A stretch of 64,000 nt of DNA from Bathymodiolus brooksi (GCA_963680875.1 OY804580.1:92161353-92225352); one strand, 5' to 3'. Numbered from the stretch's first letter, positions 12,023 to 22,908 are shown. Program-made: numbers and translations. Notes: a model not told the origin generated them from the letters alone.

Positions 12023-12112
12023 CAACAAAAACCAGTTACGTATACATATTCAACAGAAAATGAAATGTTGGTGAATATTTATAGAAAATATAAATGTATA
12101 TATCCAAATGAG
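12023..12112 (+). CDS. candidate isolated exon, unknown gene
   Basis: A strong-looking acceptor (a long T/C tract, then CCACAACAG) precedes a 90-nt open segment that ends at GAG followed by GTAGGT, a good donor. It encodes 30 residues, phase 0 at both sides, ending IYRKYKCIYPNE. It lies in a larger open frame (11804-12169) that includes CEVECNILSKFF upstream of the acceptor. I do not recognise the protein and found no partner exon. It may be chance. Confidence 0.25.
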
Positions 12113-12429
12113 GTAGGTATGAATCTCGCTTCTTTGCATATAAGTTTTCTAGTTCTGTGGTATTTCTAGAAATGTTGTTCCCTTTGTTTAACAGTTACAT
12201 GTTTTTGTTCATGCAGCATTATTTCCACCAATGAGTTTTTTATGAAATTTCATTGCTGTTGTAGATATCACGTTTAGATTAGAATGACAGTCCAAAGGTC
12301 ATTCATAATAAAATTGTCTACCTGTCTAGCGCTTAGATATAGGTGCGTAGCGTAACGTGACATATGTTATGATAATATTAAACTGTCTACACCTAAAGCA
12401 AAACAAATGTCTAACTGTCATTTTGATTA
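12113..12429. other. non-genic AT-rich DNA
   Basis: No exon, repeat or RNA gene recognised. Confidence 0.5.
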
Positions 12430-13340
12430 TATACAATTAGCAGTCCCAACAACCACCGTCATCTGCAATCTACCACTTACCATAGTTACCATGCCAATAC
12501 CTACCGAACCGCTCGCGATCTATCACTATGAGCGATAGTCAGCGATCACCACCTGTCATGAAGATAACTATATCATCATCATACGCTAAGATATTAGTCC
12601 AACTACAGGCAATAGCCAATTATATTGGACCAGCAGTTCCAACTACCACTATAATCTTCAATCAACCATTGGCCATGCCAATACCTACAAACCCGTTCGC
12701 CAACCATTATTATTAGCAATGAGCAACGACTAGCGATCACCAACCGACCATCAACTTAATAGTTCATTTACAGTCATATTAATAGTAAAACTATAGTCCA
12801 ACTGTAGATATAAGCCGAACTGTCAACGCTATGTTTGGCAAATTGTATTATGCCAGCATTCCAGCCATCATATTCTGGGATCTCACAGCTTCCAATGTCA
12901 TTACCTATCAAACCATTCACCAGCAATCGTTATTACACCGATTCATCCACCATCCAACCGCCATCAATATAATATGAGTCTAACGAACATCACCATGCGA
13001 GTCCTGACAACTACCATAGCCATATGAGACCTGCAGTCCTACAGTCACCACGCTATTTCCAGCAGAACAACCATCATTGCAATAATTTCAGTCACACTGT
13101 CTAAGAGTCATCACAATGATATCATATCAGCAGGGGAGGTCATTATTCAGCATGATAATATCAGACCGGCAATATGACAGTCATCACGATATTATGAGAA
13201 GTCTAAGAGTCATCACCATAATATCTTAGTATATATCCAATTCATAATGAAAATATCAGACAAGCAGTCCAACCAACATCATGATAATATCAGACCAGCA
13301 GTCCAACAGTCATCACAATAATATCAGATCAGCAAGGCTA
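12430..13340. repeat. degenerate short-repeat field
   Basis: This stretch is compositionally unlike its flanks, with many CA/CC/TCA steps. It reuses phrases such as ATATCAGACCAGCAGTCCAA, CAGTCATCACAATAATATCA and CCAATACCTAC with irregular spacing. It looks like an old, decayed minisatellite with units of roughly 40-60 bp. No open frame is maintained. Confidence 0.55.
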
Positions 13341-13879
13341 ATAAAAAGCTAAAAATAATTAACATGCAAAATATTAGTATTACTAAAGAGATGACTACTC
13401 TTAACTATATTATAAAATGCTAAACAGTTTTGAAACTTTGGAGTCAAGTATCAATGACAATATTATGCACAATTGCTAGCAGCATCATATAAAATACAGG
13501 GTATAATGAACTCTCCCTACGAAATGTCAAAAGGTAATAAGGAATTATGAAAAGGGAGCATTAATGTTACTACGCTTTAAAGAGTAGTAAATAACAGTTT
13601 CCAAGATATAGGGTAGATCGACAGGAAGACAATAGTTGTTAGATAACTCCAGTCAAATAACCTTCGCAATGTAAGATATGCTATGTTATTACCTCATTAT
13701 AAACGCTGCATTATGGATGTAAAATATTTAAAAAGCAAACAAGTCATGTTCCTTGTTTGCAAAGCTAAAAAAGAAAAAGGAAATTATCAAATAGTTTGTA
13801 TTGATTTTCGCGGGATAAGTATAGTTCGCCGCATTAGGAGTTCCATATTATCAAAAGGATGCGTTATTCCAATTCGTTC

Positions 13880-13909
13880 TCACGTTTCTCTGTATCTAAT
13901 CCAATTATG
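13880..13909 (-). CDS. possible terminal micro-exon of NTF2-like candidate
   Basis: After an AAATTTCAG acceptor the minus strand reads HNWIRYRET and a TGA at 13882-13880. It is phase 0, as needed to follow the exon at 14033-14114. NTF2-family domains often end with a short hydrophobic/aromatic strand, but a 30-nt exon is weak evidence. Treat it as tentative. Confidence 0.2.
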   Translation of the reverse strand, partial: HNWIRYRET

Positions 13910-14032
13910 CTGAAATTTCAAATTTGTTCTGCTACAACTAATGTAATCTTATACCCCGTGTTTTATATTAAACACAAGAAAATAATAAGTGTATTTTGAG
14001 CTTCCTGAAAACAAAACAAAATAATGACTTAC

Positions 14033-14114
14033 TTCTCCTTGTCTTGGAACCAGATCAGCTGACGGTTTTATTGACGCATTTCGTGGCTTCTTTTTTGTAA
14101 ATAACAATAATTGC
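14033..14114 (-). CDS. candidate exon, NTF2-like protein
   Basis: This is bounded by acceptor GTGCATAG and donor GTAAGT. It contributes 1 nt plus 27 codons (QLLLFTKKKPRNASIKPSAD, then LVPRQGE). Its phase fits the preceding exon exactly: that exon ends with CG and this one starts with G, making an Arg codon. The joined sequence EFVDR-QLLLF resembles the last beta-strand region of NTF2-like domains (F-x-x-x-F/L-L-L). The family assignment is inference. Confidence 0.4.
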
Positions 14115-14543
14115 CTATGCACAGTAAAGCAAATAAGATACTCCAAGCAGTTAAAGACAAGAATATGTGATAGATAAATACCATGTCATATTGTACCTGG
14201 ATTCTAAATGTGGTCCATATTAGAACGTGGTGTAGTAATATCGTGTTGATATGGGGAAATAAAGATGATACATTGAACGATTTCTAAAATGCTATCGTAT
14301 GTTCTATAATGTTCTTTCTTGCATATTGATTTACATCCATGTCTCATTTTGATGTGAAACAAACATGTATTCGTGCCACCACGATATTATTTTGCGTCAA
14401 ATAACAATTAAAGCATAAACGATTCACATGCAAAAACTTTTGGTTTTTTTTGTGTTTTTTTTTTCGTATAATAAGTTTGGTTTATCTATTCATTCATATG
14501 TGTAATATTTATGCATTTTTTGTTTTATCCGTTCCAGTCATAC

Positions 14544-14761
14544 CGGTCTACAAATTCCGAGGACGTGTTTTTCACTGGTACTCCACAGACGACCAATAAT
14601 AACACAGTATCTAAATTATACACTGTTTTCATTGGACGATTTTCAGAAAGAGTTTTAAACTCGTACTCAGAAATTACCTGTGTAAGATCTGATATTATGA
14701 ATTCATTAATATTTGTTGGACACCAAATTTCCTCTTTTTCGATGATATCAACAAACGATGA
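14544..14761 (-). CDS. candidate exon, NTF2-like protein
   Basis: A good acceptor (T/C tract, CCATCAACAG) opens a 218-nt exon with 72 codons plus 2 nt, ending at donor GTATGA. It encodes SSFVDIIEKEEIWCPTNINE, then a stretch with EYEFKTLSENRP and DTVLLLVVCGVPV. The VLLLVVCG strand followed by a loop and FVDR recalls the beta-sheet of NTF2/NXT-type domains, which act in nuclear transport or RNA-binding proteins. The plus-strand frame over the same bases is a shadow. It sits about 0.4 kb downstream of the RGS stop codon on the same strand. The upstream partner exon is unresolved (see 15050-15183). The exon looks real; its family is a guess. Confidence 0.45.
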
Positions 14762-15049
14762 CTGTTGATGGAAATTGGGGAAAAAAAACACAAACAAAAC
14801 AATGTGAACTTAAACAAATATTCAATTGTTAGGTTTATGCTACTTTCAGAAATATATATATATTGAACCACATTTGGCCCTTTTCATCATTGCAGGAAGT
14901 TAGAGTGCCCGGAGTAAACCATTTAGCGGAAATATGTAATTGTAAGTACAAGTTGAGCACACCGCGCGGTCACATTTCACCTTTATATCGGATAGTGTTT
15001 TCTTAACAGACAATGGGAAAACACTAATCTATAGTAATTAAATACATAC

Positions 15050-15183
15050 CTTCATGAAATATTATCGTGTCCTTGTAATACGATACAAATCCTGTTGTTT
15101 CTAAATTTTTCATGAGGCCATACGTAATTTCCATTATCATTGATGAAAATATTTGATATATAATTGTTATGGGATACAAATTG
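15050..15183 (-). CDS. possible upstream exon of NTF2-like candidate, phase problem
   Basis: Acceptor CTGGTGCAG and donor GTATGT bound an open 134-nt segment that includes MEITYGLMKNL and FVSYYKDTIIFHEG. The tail aligns loosely with the YYxxF…Y…W-E-G region that opens NTF2-like domains. However, it ends in phase 1 while the next candidate exon starts in phase 0, so they cannot be joined directly. It also begins only 15 bp from the RGS stop. It may be pseudogenic, have a missed intermediate exon, or be chance sequence in the RGS 3'UTR. The intron towards 14761 holds a SINE remnant at about 14893-14985. Confidence 0.25.
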
Positions 15184-15198
15184 CTGCACCAGTGATTA

Positions 15199-15378
15199 TC
15201 ATCGCAAACTTGGAGCACTTTCAAGTAATTGTTGATATAGTTCTGATTCAATGAATCTTGGATAAGAGTCTTTTTCCATTAGTACTTGGATTTTGTGTTG
15301 AGCAAGTTCGAATGTTTCTTTTGAAAGATTTTCTAGACTTGAAATGGTGGCCGCCCTCGTCTTAGAATCGAGGTTAAC
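15199..15378 (-). CDS. RGS gene, last coding exon
   Basis: After acceptor TATTTTAG this exon opens with VNLDSKTRAATISSLENLSK and runs 59 codons to a TGA at 15201-15199. It holds the second half of the RGS box, including FELAQHKIQ and LMEKDSYPRF. The Asn of VNLD and the Leu, Asp, Ser and Arg of LMEKDSYPRF correspond to residues that contact the G-alpha switch regions in RGS4, so GTPase-activating activity is expected. The KE|VNLD boundary in phase 0 is where I would expect the intron in R4-type RGS genes. This exon is the only part of the gene outside the segmental duplication. Confidence 0.93.
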   Translation of the reverse strand, partial: VNLDSKTRAATISSLENLSKETFELAQHKIQVLMEKDSYPRFIESELYQQLLESAPSLR

Positions 15379-15402
15379 CTAAAATAGTGTTATAACATTA
15401 TA

Positions 15403-15494
15403 TATAACATTATCTACGCATGAATTATACACAAAATATCGTAAGTAATATAACATTATCTACACATGAATTATACACAAAATATCGTAAGTGG
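15403..15494. repeat. 46-bp tandem duplication, two copies
   Basis: TATAACATTATCTACGCATG… at 15403 repeats at 15449 with a single noted change (CGCA versus CACA). It lies in the last RGS intron, just outside the duplicated segment. Confidence 0.9.
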
Positions 15495-16539
15495 CTAAAA
15501 CGTCTCACTCATAAATAACAAAATGTCGTATTATCTGACCGTTTATCGAAATATATTTTTGCAAAGTAAAATGTTCATCATCTTTATCATATGAAATGAT
15601 ATTAAAATCTCCCACAATATTGTTACAAGAGGGAAAATAGCATACCCAATCAGTTTTCACTTTCACTTGAAAAGTTTAACAAAATCAACATACAACATTT
15701 TGGAAGCCCAGCTTTAGTTATACAATATAGCTATTGCAAAATTTTACTTTGTAAAATATTGTTAAAGTTCTTAAAAACTGACAGAGAAATACACAAAACA
15801 ATGTAACAAATGTTATTCGAGCCTTTCTGACAACATTTATAAAGTGTGTTCATTATGGTACTCGTTAAATCGGTACTTATATTGCGGCTTTCGCCTTACA
15901 CAGCCTTATAGTGTCCAGGTGACCGATGGAGTCAGTGATTATATATCACAATAATTTATACAGTCAAGGTAATTTCACTGCTAAAGCTGAACTATTGCAG
16001 GATAGAGAACAGAGTACGGTAACTATAAACTTATTTTAAGCTACCGTTAAAATATATTTTAAGTTCATCGTAAGGGTATGCTAAAATATGACAAAGAGTG
16101 TTAACATATCCAAAGCGATTCCTTAGTGTACCCTTTCTAGAGATACGACATCGATAACATTTTCCTTGGAGTTGTCGTCTTAAGGTGTTCCGACATTGGT
16201 TTTACAGAAATATAGTATTGTTTCTCTCAATTTAATCATTAATGTGCTTAGAATGGCATGTGTGCACTCACGGTCAGAAGCATGTCCGTCAAGGAGAGGT
16301 AGACCTAGTTGGGGTACAAGTGAATGCAAACTATAATGGCAACTAATGACGAGCAGAAGATGTGTCATTCTATGATATTTGTCATTAATGATATGTATAA
16401 ACACAAAACGTGTTTTATTGACTATTTAAAGACGTAAAGGAATTTCGAATTCATTCCATTGAAGTGAACTACTCACAATCATATTGCAATACATAATTCT
16501 AATTACTATTCTGTACAATAGATTAAATAAACTTCATAC

Positions 16540-16703
16540 CTCTTTAGGTGCATTGAAAGCTACGAAGTCGCCATATATTTTTTTTGCGAAAACTTGCATG
16601 TTGGCATCACCCGAACAACGGAATTCTTCACAAGCAATCCAAAATTCTACATTTTCGTCACTGAACTCAGACTTCAGAAATCCCTTGAATAATTCTAATC
16701 CAC
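16540..16703 (-). CDS. RGS gene, core exon
   Basis: Acceptor ATATTTCAG and donor GTATGA bound 164 nt. The exon completes a Ser codon from the previous exon and adds 54 residues, GLELFKGFLKSEFSDENVEF, then WIACEEFR to FNAPKE. It is the first half of the RGS box. The SDEN motif (Ser, Glu and Asn at the positions of RGS4 S85, E87 and N88) is intact, as is the FWIACEEF helix. RGS proteins accelerate GTP hydrolysis on Gi/Gq-class alpha subunits at the plasma membrane. The paralogous exon at 47154-47318 is frameshifted. Confidence 0.95.
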
Positions 16704-16917
16704 CTGAAATATACAAAAAAATATTACAATGTATCTTGATTGCATCAAAAACGTTAGAGAATATGGAAGGGGCAACCAGGAATGGTCAATCTATAGATAC
16801 AGGCAGCATCGCACAAAAAGAAACGAAATAAATCCCGAACATCATCAACCAACAAACTAAGCCCGAACAGTACCAGTCCAAGAAGAACCTAACCGAAAAG
16901 TTGGCTTGGTTTATGAT

Positions 16918-16968
16918 TCTTAACGCCACTTTCAACAATATTTCAGCTATATCGTGGAAGCCTAACCG
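16918..16968 (-). mobile_element. SINE core remnant in RGS intron
   Basis: CTTAACGCCACTTTCAACAA…TTTCAGCTATATCGTGG is the reverse 3' core of the window's SINE family. Both ends are lost. The duplicate holds the same fragment near 47530-47580, so it predates the duplication. Confidence 0.6.
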
Positions 16969-18291
16969 AAAAGATTACAGCAATTACAAATTGTCATATA
17001 AAATTTAATTTCAGCCAATCATATCAGGTAAAATGAATGCATTTGTGCATTTCACAATGAAATATTTATCGTTATTTAGTATGGGGGCTAATAAATATGA
17101 ATGGAGGTACAATATAAAATAATGGTGCCTCACCACCTACATATTCGGCCGACTGTGGCACAATTGACAGGATATTTGATTCAGCACTATGTATGAACAG
17201 AACGTTTGTTTTTGTATAAAAACATTCCAAAATACTGCAATGACGAGGTCAACACAGAATCGCAATTCAAATTGTCAACACACACCAAGAGGGACGTAAT
17301 GCGAAAATAAACTAACGATCAACAGTTAGAATGTGCTTGATTGTTATACGTTGCACCAGTCACACATCGTGGTGTCGAATATGTCAATATCTATTGATTT
17401 GAAAGTGGTTTAGACTACGAAAAGTTTGCAAATTGCAAAGAGGTATTCGTAAACCGTTATTAGAATGACAGACAATACAATTGTTAATAGAAAATGGTAC
17501 TAAAAGACAACATGCTACATAGCAGTTATCACTTATCCCTATTAAAAATCGTGGTGAACTCAGAACTCAGGTGATATAGATAAATAAGCTAGTCCACTAG
17601 TATTTGTTTTTGAAAGTCCTGTCACCTCCCTAATCAGTTTTCCCCCCAAAATCGTGATTATGCATCGATACTACCATATGTTGGTATGACTAATGGTACA
17701 TCGCACATTCACAAATCTGGTTGGTCGAATAAGCATTGAGGTAATAGTAATTGAAAACAAGCTCAGTCATGTGTCTCGGGATCGTATAAGAACTGCTTAA
17801 ATTATACATAGTGAAGGGAGCCATCCCAAATGCAGTTAGAGATTTATTTGACGATGTCTTGACATAAATTAATTTCAATATAGATGTACAAGAGTGAGAT
17901 AGCCTCGTTACATTCATTTACGTACGATCCTCAAGACAAGCTGCTGTGAGTATTTTTCTTCGGAGAGGGGGTGACATTGTTATGCATCACATATTAGTAA
18001 AAGTAGAAGGCAGTCAATAATCATAAAAGTTGTCAGTTATACAATCGGTTGTCACCCCCAAATAATTTAATATCAGAATAATTAAGAAAAGAACGTTTAT
18101 ACCGTTATGGTCACAATACGACGGTTATCAACAAAGCGAACGATTACCTATCACCTTGAATCATTAAGCATAAGCAAACCAAAATATATGGCTGTTGATA
18201 TCCAGGTTTTGGCTGAAAACACCACAAAACCGTATCTTATGATCCCGACCTGCCTTTCTTGTTAGTAGGATATCCAACGACAATTCATATA

Positions 18292-18441
18292 CAGTTAAAC
18301 CTGTCTAAACGGATCTGTTGTGTTTCGGTTTATACAGGTTAAATTAACAAATATTTCCCGTACTGGGACTTTATTCAAGTTCGAGATATGCAGGATTTCT
18401 GCTTAGTCATGGTTCGATGTAGACATGTTTCAGTGTATTAA
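18292..18441. repeat. palindromic dispersed repeat (AAACCTGTCTAAA type), copy 1
   Basis: The left arm TACAGTTAAACCTGTCTAAA is mirrored by a diverged right arm ending AGACATGTTTCAGTGTA. Internal half-sites (GTTTATACAGGTT) make a series of short inverted repeats. It is a dispersed non-autonomous element with copies at 48783 and 58637. No ORF. Confidence 0.8.
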
Positions 18442-18491
18442 CAAACGATCAAAACAATCCTGCAAAGATTAGAGTCAACTAAGGTACTTAC

Positions 18492-18646
18492 TTCTGTCAC
18501 TTAAAAGCGAATCGAATGATCTGCCCCACTTTAAAGCTTGATCACATGTACAGATCGGTACTGATGAGTAATTCTTGCGTGCAATGGTATCTTCATTGTT
18601 CCATCTTCGTATAAATGGGATTGTATTCTTTATACTCTTGAATGTT
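18492..18646 (-). CDS. RGS gene, exon leading into the RGS box
   Basis: Acceptor TTTTGATTGTAG and donor GTAAGT bound 155 nt. The first base completes an Ile codon; 51 codons follow, and the last base starts the Ser codon finished by the next exon. The product begins TFKSIKNTIPFIRRW and ends ALKWGRSFDSLLSDR, the usual W-x-x-S/F-x-x-L-L start of RGS boxes. Phases match on both sides. A decayed retroelement fragment (18675-18760) lies about 30 bp upstream of the acceptor. In the duplicate, about 38 bp including the donor are lost. Confidence 0.9.
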
Positions 18647-18674
18647 CTACAATCAAAATATGTTTGCTTAATAT

Positions 18675-18760
18675 ATATTAAGAAAATTTTGAAGATACCA
18701 AAGGGGTAATCAGAAGCCATACATTGAAGAAAGACAGACAACACAATAGTCACAAGGTGT
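18675..18760 (-). repeat. retroelement-derived dispersed repeat Q fragment
   Basis: TTTGAAGATACCAAAGGGGTAATCAGAAGCC…AGACAGACAACACAATAG matches fragments at 30830, 33480, 49140 and 63640. Read on the minus strand, several members encode a similar hydrophobic run (WPLCCLSFFDLRILITPL in the 33-kb copy), but all are broken. Class uncertain. Confidence 0.55.
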
Positions 18761-19039
18761 GAAAGGTGGTTGGTTGTTTGTATGATATATTTCTTTTTAT
18801 AATGGTATATTCCTTACATTTTTTTATGTTATTAATTTACCAGTTTTGTGGGTTTAGCACGGGAAAACGTCATCAGATCTAAGTAACAATTATAAACATA
18901 ATTTCCAGTATTTAATAGTCTTGATCGAATTTATAACGCTAACTTAACCGAGACTTACATTTTTGTATTATAAATTCCATGACCATGCATTGGTTGCTCC
19001 ATGTGAAATAATGTGTGTTAAAGTACAACGAAAAACCAA

Positions 19040-19200
19040 ACAACAATTGTATTGTCGGAATAGTTCCAAAATCCAATTAAAAAAACACTCGTAGGAAAAG
19101 GCAAATATTCATACCCCTTGCAGACAAATACATGAAAACCTACTTTTCTGGCTTGGTACAGGCACATTAAAAAGTGGTGGAGTTAATATAGTGATGCGGG
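19040..19200. repeat. dispersed repeat R, copy 2
   Basis: GGAATAGTTCCAAAATCCAA…CCTACTTTTCTGGCTTGGTA is the best preserved version of the repeat R family. It lies in an RGS intron and is shared with the duplicate at 49525-49680. Confidence 0.75.
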
Positions 19201-19244
19201 CTAAAAATTCTTTTAGGCATATGTGGTACTTAATATTTACTTAC

Positions 19245-19414
19245 ATCTGTCTTTGTTTTATATTGTGTTGTCTACTTAGTCCTGTAGAGGCCATCTTATC
19301 ATCGTCAGATGAACATGATTTTATAATCTTTCGTTCTTCCTGGAATTTTCTATCATCCATATTTCTGAATAGTGTCGGATGCCAATGTGAAAAATGCTTT
19401 TTACGGCTCTCCAG
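19245..19414 (-). CDS. RGS gene, second recognised exon
   Basis: Acceptor TTTCTTTTCAG and donor GTAAGT bound 170 nt: 56 codons plus two bases. The product starts LESRKKHFSHWHPTLFRNMD and is charged (DDRKFQEERKIIK) with an acidic SSDDDK patch. No domain is recognised; it is part of the linker before the RGS box. The duplicate exon at 49719-49888 has exactly the same length and retains both splice sites. It is the best preserved exon of the pseudogene copy. Confidence 0.85.
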
Positions 19415-20259
19415 CTGAAAAGAAATATGAGAGATAATGTAGAATACAACAGTAGTTTAAGATTTTCTAAGGGTTTAAGCAAAAATCTAACATTCAGACA
19501 AGATCTTTTATACCATAAGCTGATCTCAAAACAGTCATTTAACAAATATAGCACCAGGAAACATCAACACAGAGAAAACATGAGATAATAAACAGTGATG
19601 ACCAACAATTCCACCCGTATCAGCAAACTGAGCAACTACCACTCAAACAACTGAACACAAAAAGAGACTACACGATATGGCGTAGGAATTCACTCTAACC
19701 GATACATTCTCAGCTTGACGTCAGATGAACAAAGTAGAGCAATGAATCACAAGAAAAGACAATAGGAATTGTAATGAAAACAACAAAAAACTCCGACCAT
19801 TAATCAGGAATTAGATAATCTTGTTTGATAAGACATTGGAAATCATGACATGACTCCTACTCTAATATGAACCCACCCCTCCCCCCCCCAAAAAAAAAAC
19901 AATGTATAAAAAAATACAAAGAAAAAAGAGAACATAATTAATGGAATCAAGTTCCTACTTGTGGCTTCGGAAACACGTCGTCAAGTATATGCCAAAACAC
20001 AATTGTTTTTAGATAATATTAATTACACATGGACTTTGACACTTTTTCATAGAATAATGTCGATTAATACAATATTATTTATTCAACCTGTAGGGAAAAT
20101 CAAGAATGGACAATCCCTAAATATACACAAGAAGACAAGTTTGAAAATGAGAACAAGGACCGTCAGACCTCGTAAATCGAAATGGGAAACACTGCAATGG
20201 TGAAAAGATAAAAGGATAAAAGTACGTTAATTGAACCACAAAATATAAAAATATCTTAC

Positions 20260-20811
20260 CGTATCATTTGTATTTGTGCACAGAAACAAGGCATGGGAAG
20301 GAATTGTTTTTGAGCAATGGTCACTTTTATGTCGTCTCATTGGGCGTGTAAGCATGCGCTTGAGCATTCTACATTTTGATTCCTTGTTATTCTTGGTGTA
20401 ACCTGTTTCTGTCTCCAACGAATTGTTCAACTCGGGGTTTTCTGGAGAGGAATCACAATCAGCTCTTTCTTTGTTGTTTTTTGTTCCGGATGAGGACGAA
20501 TCACTGTCAAAGGACGACCCAATTCCTTCATCGCTGTCAGGGGAGTTCTTCTTGCCTGCATTCCCCTTCTTGCTGTCCATTATCCTCCTAAAGCAGTTTT
20601 TTGCCGTTAATATTTCTGTGTTCTTTTCTGAACCAATTGCACATTTATCACCCATCTCAATAGACAGATCCATGAACGTTTTTTGCGTATCTTCAAATGT
20701 TAAAGTAATCGACGTCGGTTCTGGCCACTGGGAATAACTGTCAGAAAAATCCTTTACATCCCGACTCAATTGACTACTGCTCAGATCAGAATGTTTTTCT
20801 ATCATAAGTTT
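20260..20811 (-). CDS. RGS gene, first recognised coding exon
   Basis: Acceptor TTTGTTGCAG at 20812-20821 opens an exon whose first Met is at 20805 (MIEKHSDLSSSQLSRDVKDF). It ends at ACG followed by donor GTAAGA, phase 0. From that Met it gives 182 residues, mostly polar: an acidic/serine stretch DSDEGIGSSFDSDSSSSG and a basic Cys-containing patch CRMLKRMLTRPMRRHKSD. The patch could bind membrane, as in short RGS proteins. No catalytic domain is seen. The open frame extends upstream through the intron, but the conserved acceptor in both duplicates argues for a non-coding first exon further upstream. The joined protein would be about 404 residues. Confidence 0.8.
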
Positions 20812-21146
20812 CTGCAACAAATAAAGACAAATATTTACATATAAATAAATAACATATTTTATATTCATTTACGATGTCATAGGTCAATGACATCATCTAT
20901 ATAAATTCGCCTTTTTATACTTCACAACTTTCACGTTTAAAATGAAAAACAAAACAATAAATCTCAAACTCATTTACATAACAGCGCACTCTGCTGGTTT
21001 GATAGCTACACAAATAAAAAGTGTCGAGGTAAGATTAGTTTTCAGAAACACAACCTCCTGTAATAGGGAAAGCACTAGGTCACGCGAGTGTTATCCACGT
21101 GAGAATCAACTGATGATCATCGCAACTAATCCAAATAAAAACAAGA

Positions 21147-21775
21147 ATGTATAGTTGCCGTTTAACATATATAATGTAGATAAATGTATAGTTGCCTCTA
21201 AACACAGATAATGTAGATAAAACAACAATGTATAGTTGCCTCTTAACACATATAATGTAGATAAAACAACAATGTATAGTTGCCTCTTAACACATATAAT
21301 ATAGATAAAACAACAATGTATAGTTGCCTCTTAACACATATAATGTAGATAAAACAACAATGCATAGTTGCCTCTTTACACAGATAATGTAGATAAAACA
21401 ACAATGCATAGTTGCCTCTTAACACATATAATGTAGATAAAACAACAATGTATAGTTGCCTCTTAACACATATAATATAGATAAAACAACAATGTACAGT
21501 TGCCTCTTAACACATATAATATAGATAAAACAACAATGTATAGTTGCCTCTTAACACAGATAATGTAGATCAAACAACAATGCATATTTGCCTCTTTACA
21601 CATATAATGTAGATAAAACAGCAATGTATAGTTGCCTCTTAACACAGATAATGTAGATCAAACAGCAATGTATAGTTGCCTCTTAACACATATAATATAG
21701 ATCAAACAACAATGAATAGTTGCCTCTTAGCACAGATAATGTAGATAAAACAACAATGAATAGTTGCCTCTAATG
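21147..21775. repeat. 44-bp minisatellite, about 15 units
   Basis: The repeated unit reads TATAGTTGCCTCTTAACACA TATAATGTAGATAAAACAAC AATG with small variations (ACACATAT versus ACACAGAT; TGTA, TGCA or TGAA before TAGTTG). The first two units are shorter. It lies upstream of the RGS exons and just before the block that is triplicated in the second copy. Arrays of only about four units start each tandem block there (50545, 52915, 55187). Since 44 is not divisible by 3, the frames that cross it are artefacts. Confidence 0.97.
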
Positions 21776-22908
21776 TAGACTTACGAAACTACAAAACAAA
21801 AAACAATAATCTATAATACTACAGTTAAATGTGTTTGGTTTTCATATCCTTTTATAAAACTATTTGTTCGGTCACGTGATATAGATATGATGATTCATGC
21901 TATCAAATTATTAAACAACAACGCATTAAAGAGCTCAGTACAGTTAAGGAAAGTTTACTGTCTTACTATTGATGACGTCTGTACATACGATGTAGATACA
22001 TATATGGCTTTATCAAGCCGCTTCAATTATGATTATTTTAAACATAAACATATATATTCTGAGTTATTCAATGCATAGTTGTTTAATAATTTGATAGCAT
22101 GAATCACCATAGAGAATATGCCGCCAAGTGTTTTTCATTCGCTGTTACATTTTGTCTCAAACACCACCAGTTTCATGCATTTCAGATATTGTTACATAAT
22201 CTCATCAGGCCAGATAAGGCATTAACCAAGAATCAATTACAATTCACCTTTGTTTGATTAATTATTCTATGGAACAAATCCTCCGACGGAACATAATCAT
22301 TTAATGATATGTTTCGGAAATTTAATTTGATTGAAATCAGATATTTTATTTGTAATTTGATATGTGTTTATGCACATATAAACTGAAAATCAAAGATACT
22401 GTCGATATAATATACACATTATTAAATAAGAGATATTAAATGGCTAGATGGCATGACCAACGGAGATATCAATATTCACAGTAGTAAATGTAATTATATT
22501 ACAACGGTCACGGAAGTAAGTAGAAACGTGCAAGTCGAAAGTATGTGTGCTGTCTTAGCTGTTTTGTTTATACGTTTCCTTCTTTGCTCTAAACTGGAGT
22601 CGTTCAAAACTCGGTATATTGCATATCATTGTTATTGTCGTGTACCACCACTCTTTAGAAGCTGTTGTTAATTATGATCTCAATTTTACGTCGCGGAACT
22701 CTCGTACATTCAACGGATTCTCTATTAGAACCAAACAGTTATGAATGATTTCACTATTTTGGTAATGATTACATTAAAACACTTAAAAGTTTATGATAAC
22801 ATATATTTAATGTAAAGGCGTTTGGTTTCAGGGGATAGGGTTATGGATCTTGTGTTTAACGACACGCTTAACAAAATTTCAGTTATATCGTGGTGGCGGA
22901 AACCGGAG
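21776..22908. repeat. left part of the later-triplicated block, single copy
   Basis: Matches the first half of the units at 50716, 53076 and 55346. It contains a short open segment (21887-22078, plus strand, beginning MIHAIKLLNN) that stays open in two of the three other copies. It also has a region near 22540-22680 ending GTACCACCACTC. I see no recognisable gene. At 22850-22908 it enters a reverse SINE core, where copy 1 departs from the other units. Confidence 0.8.

Noticed and set aside
14511..14768. 85-codon plus-strand frame
   Set aside because: It overlaps the minus-strand candidate exon at 14544-14761, which has matching splice sites and phase; the plus frame has none.
21243..21645. 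Cys/Leu-rich open frames across the minisatellite
   Set aside because: They arise from repeating a 44-bp unit through all three frames; no start context or homologue is recognisable.
21147..21775. Regularly spaced repeats suggestive of a CRISPR array
   Set aside because: Units are contiguous with no unique spacers, and the genome is an animal's.
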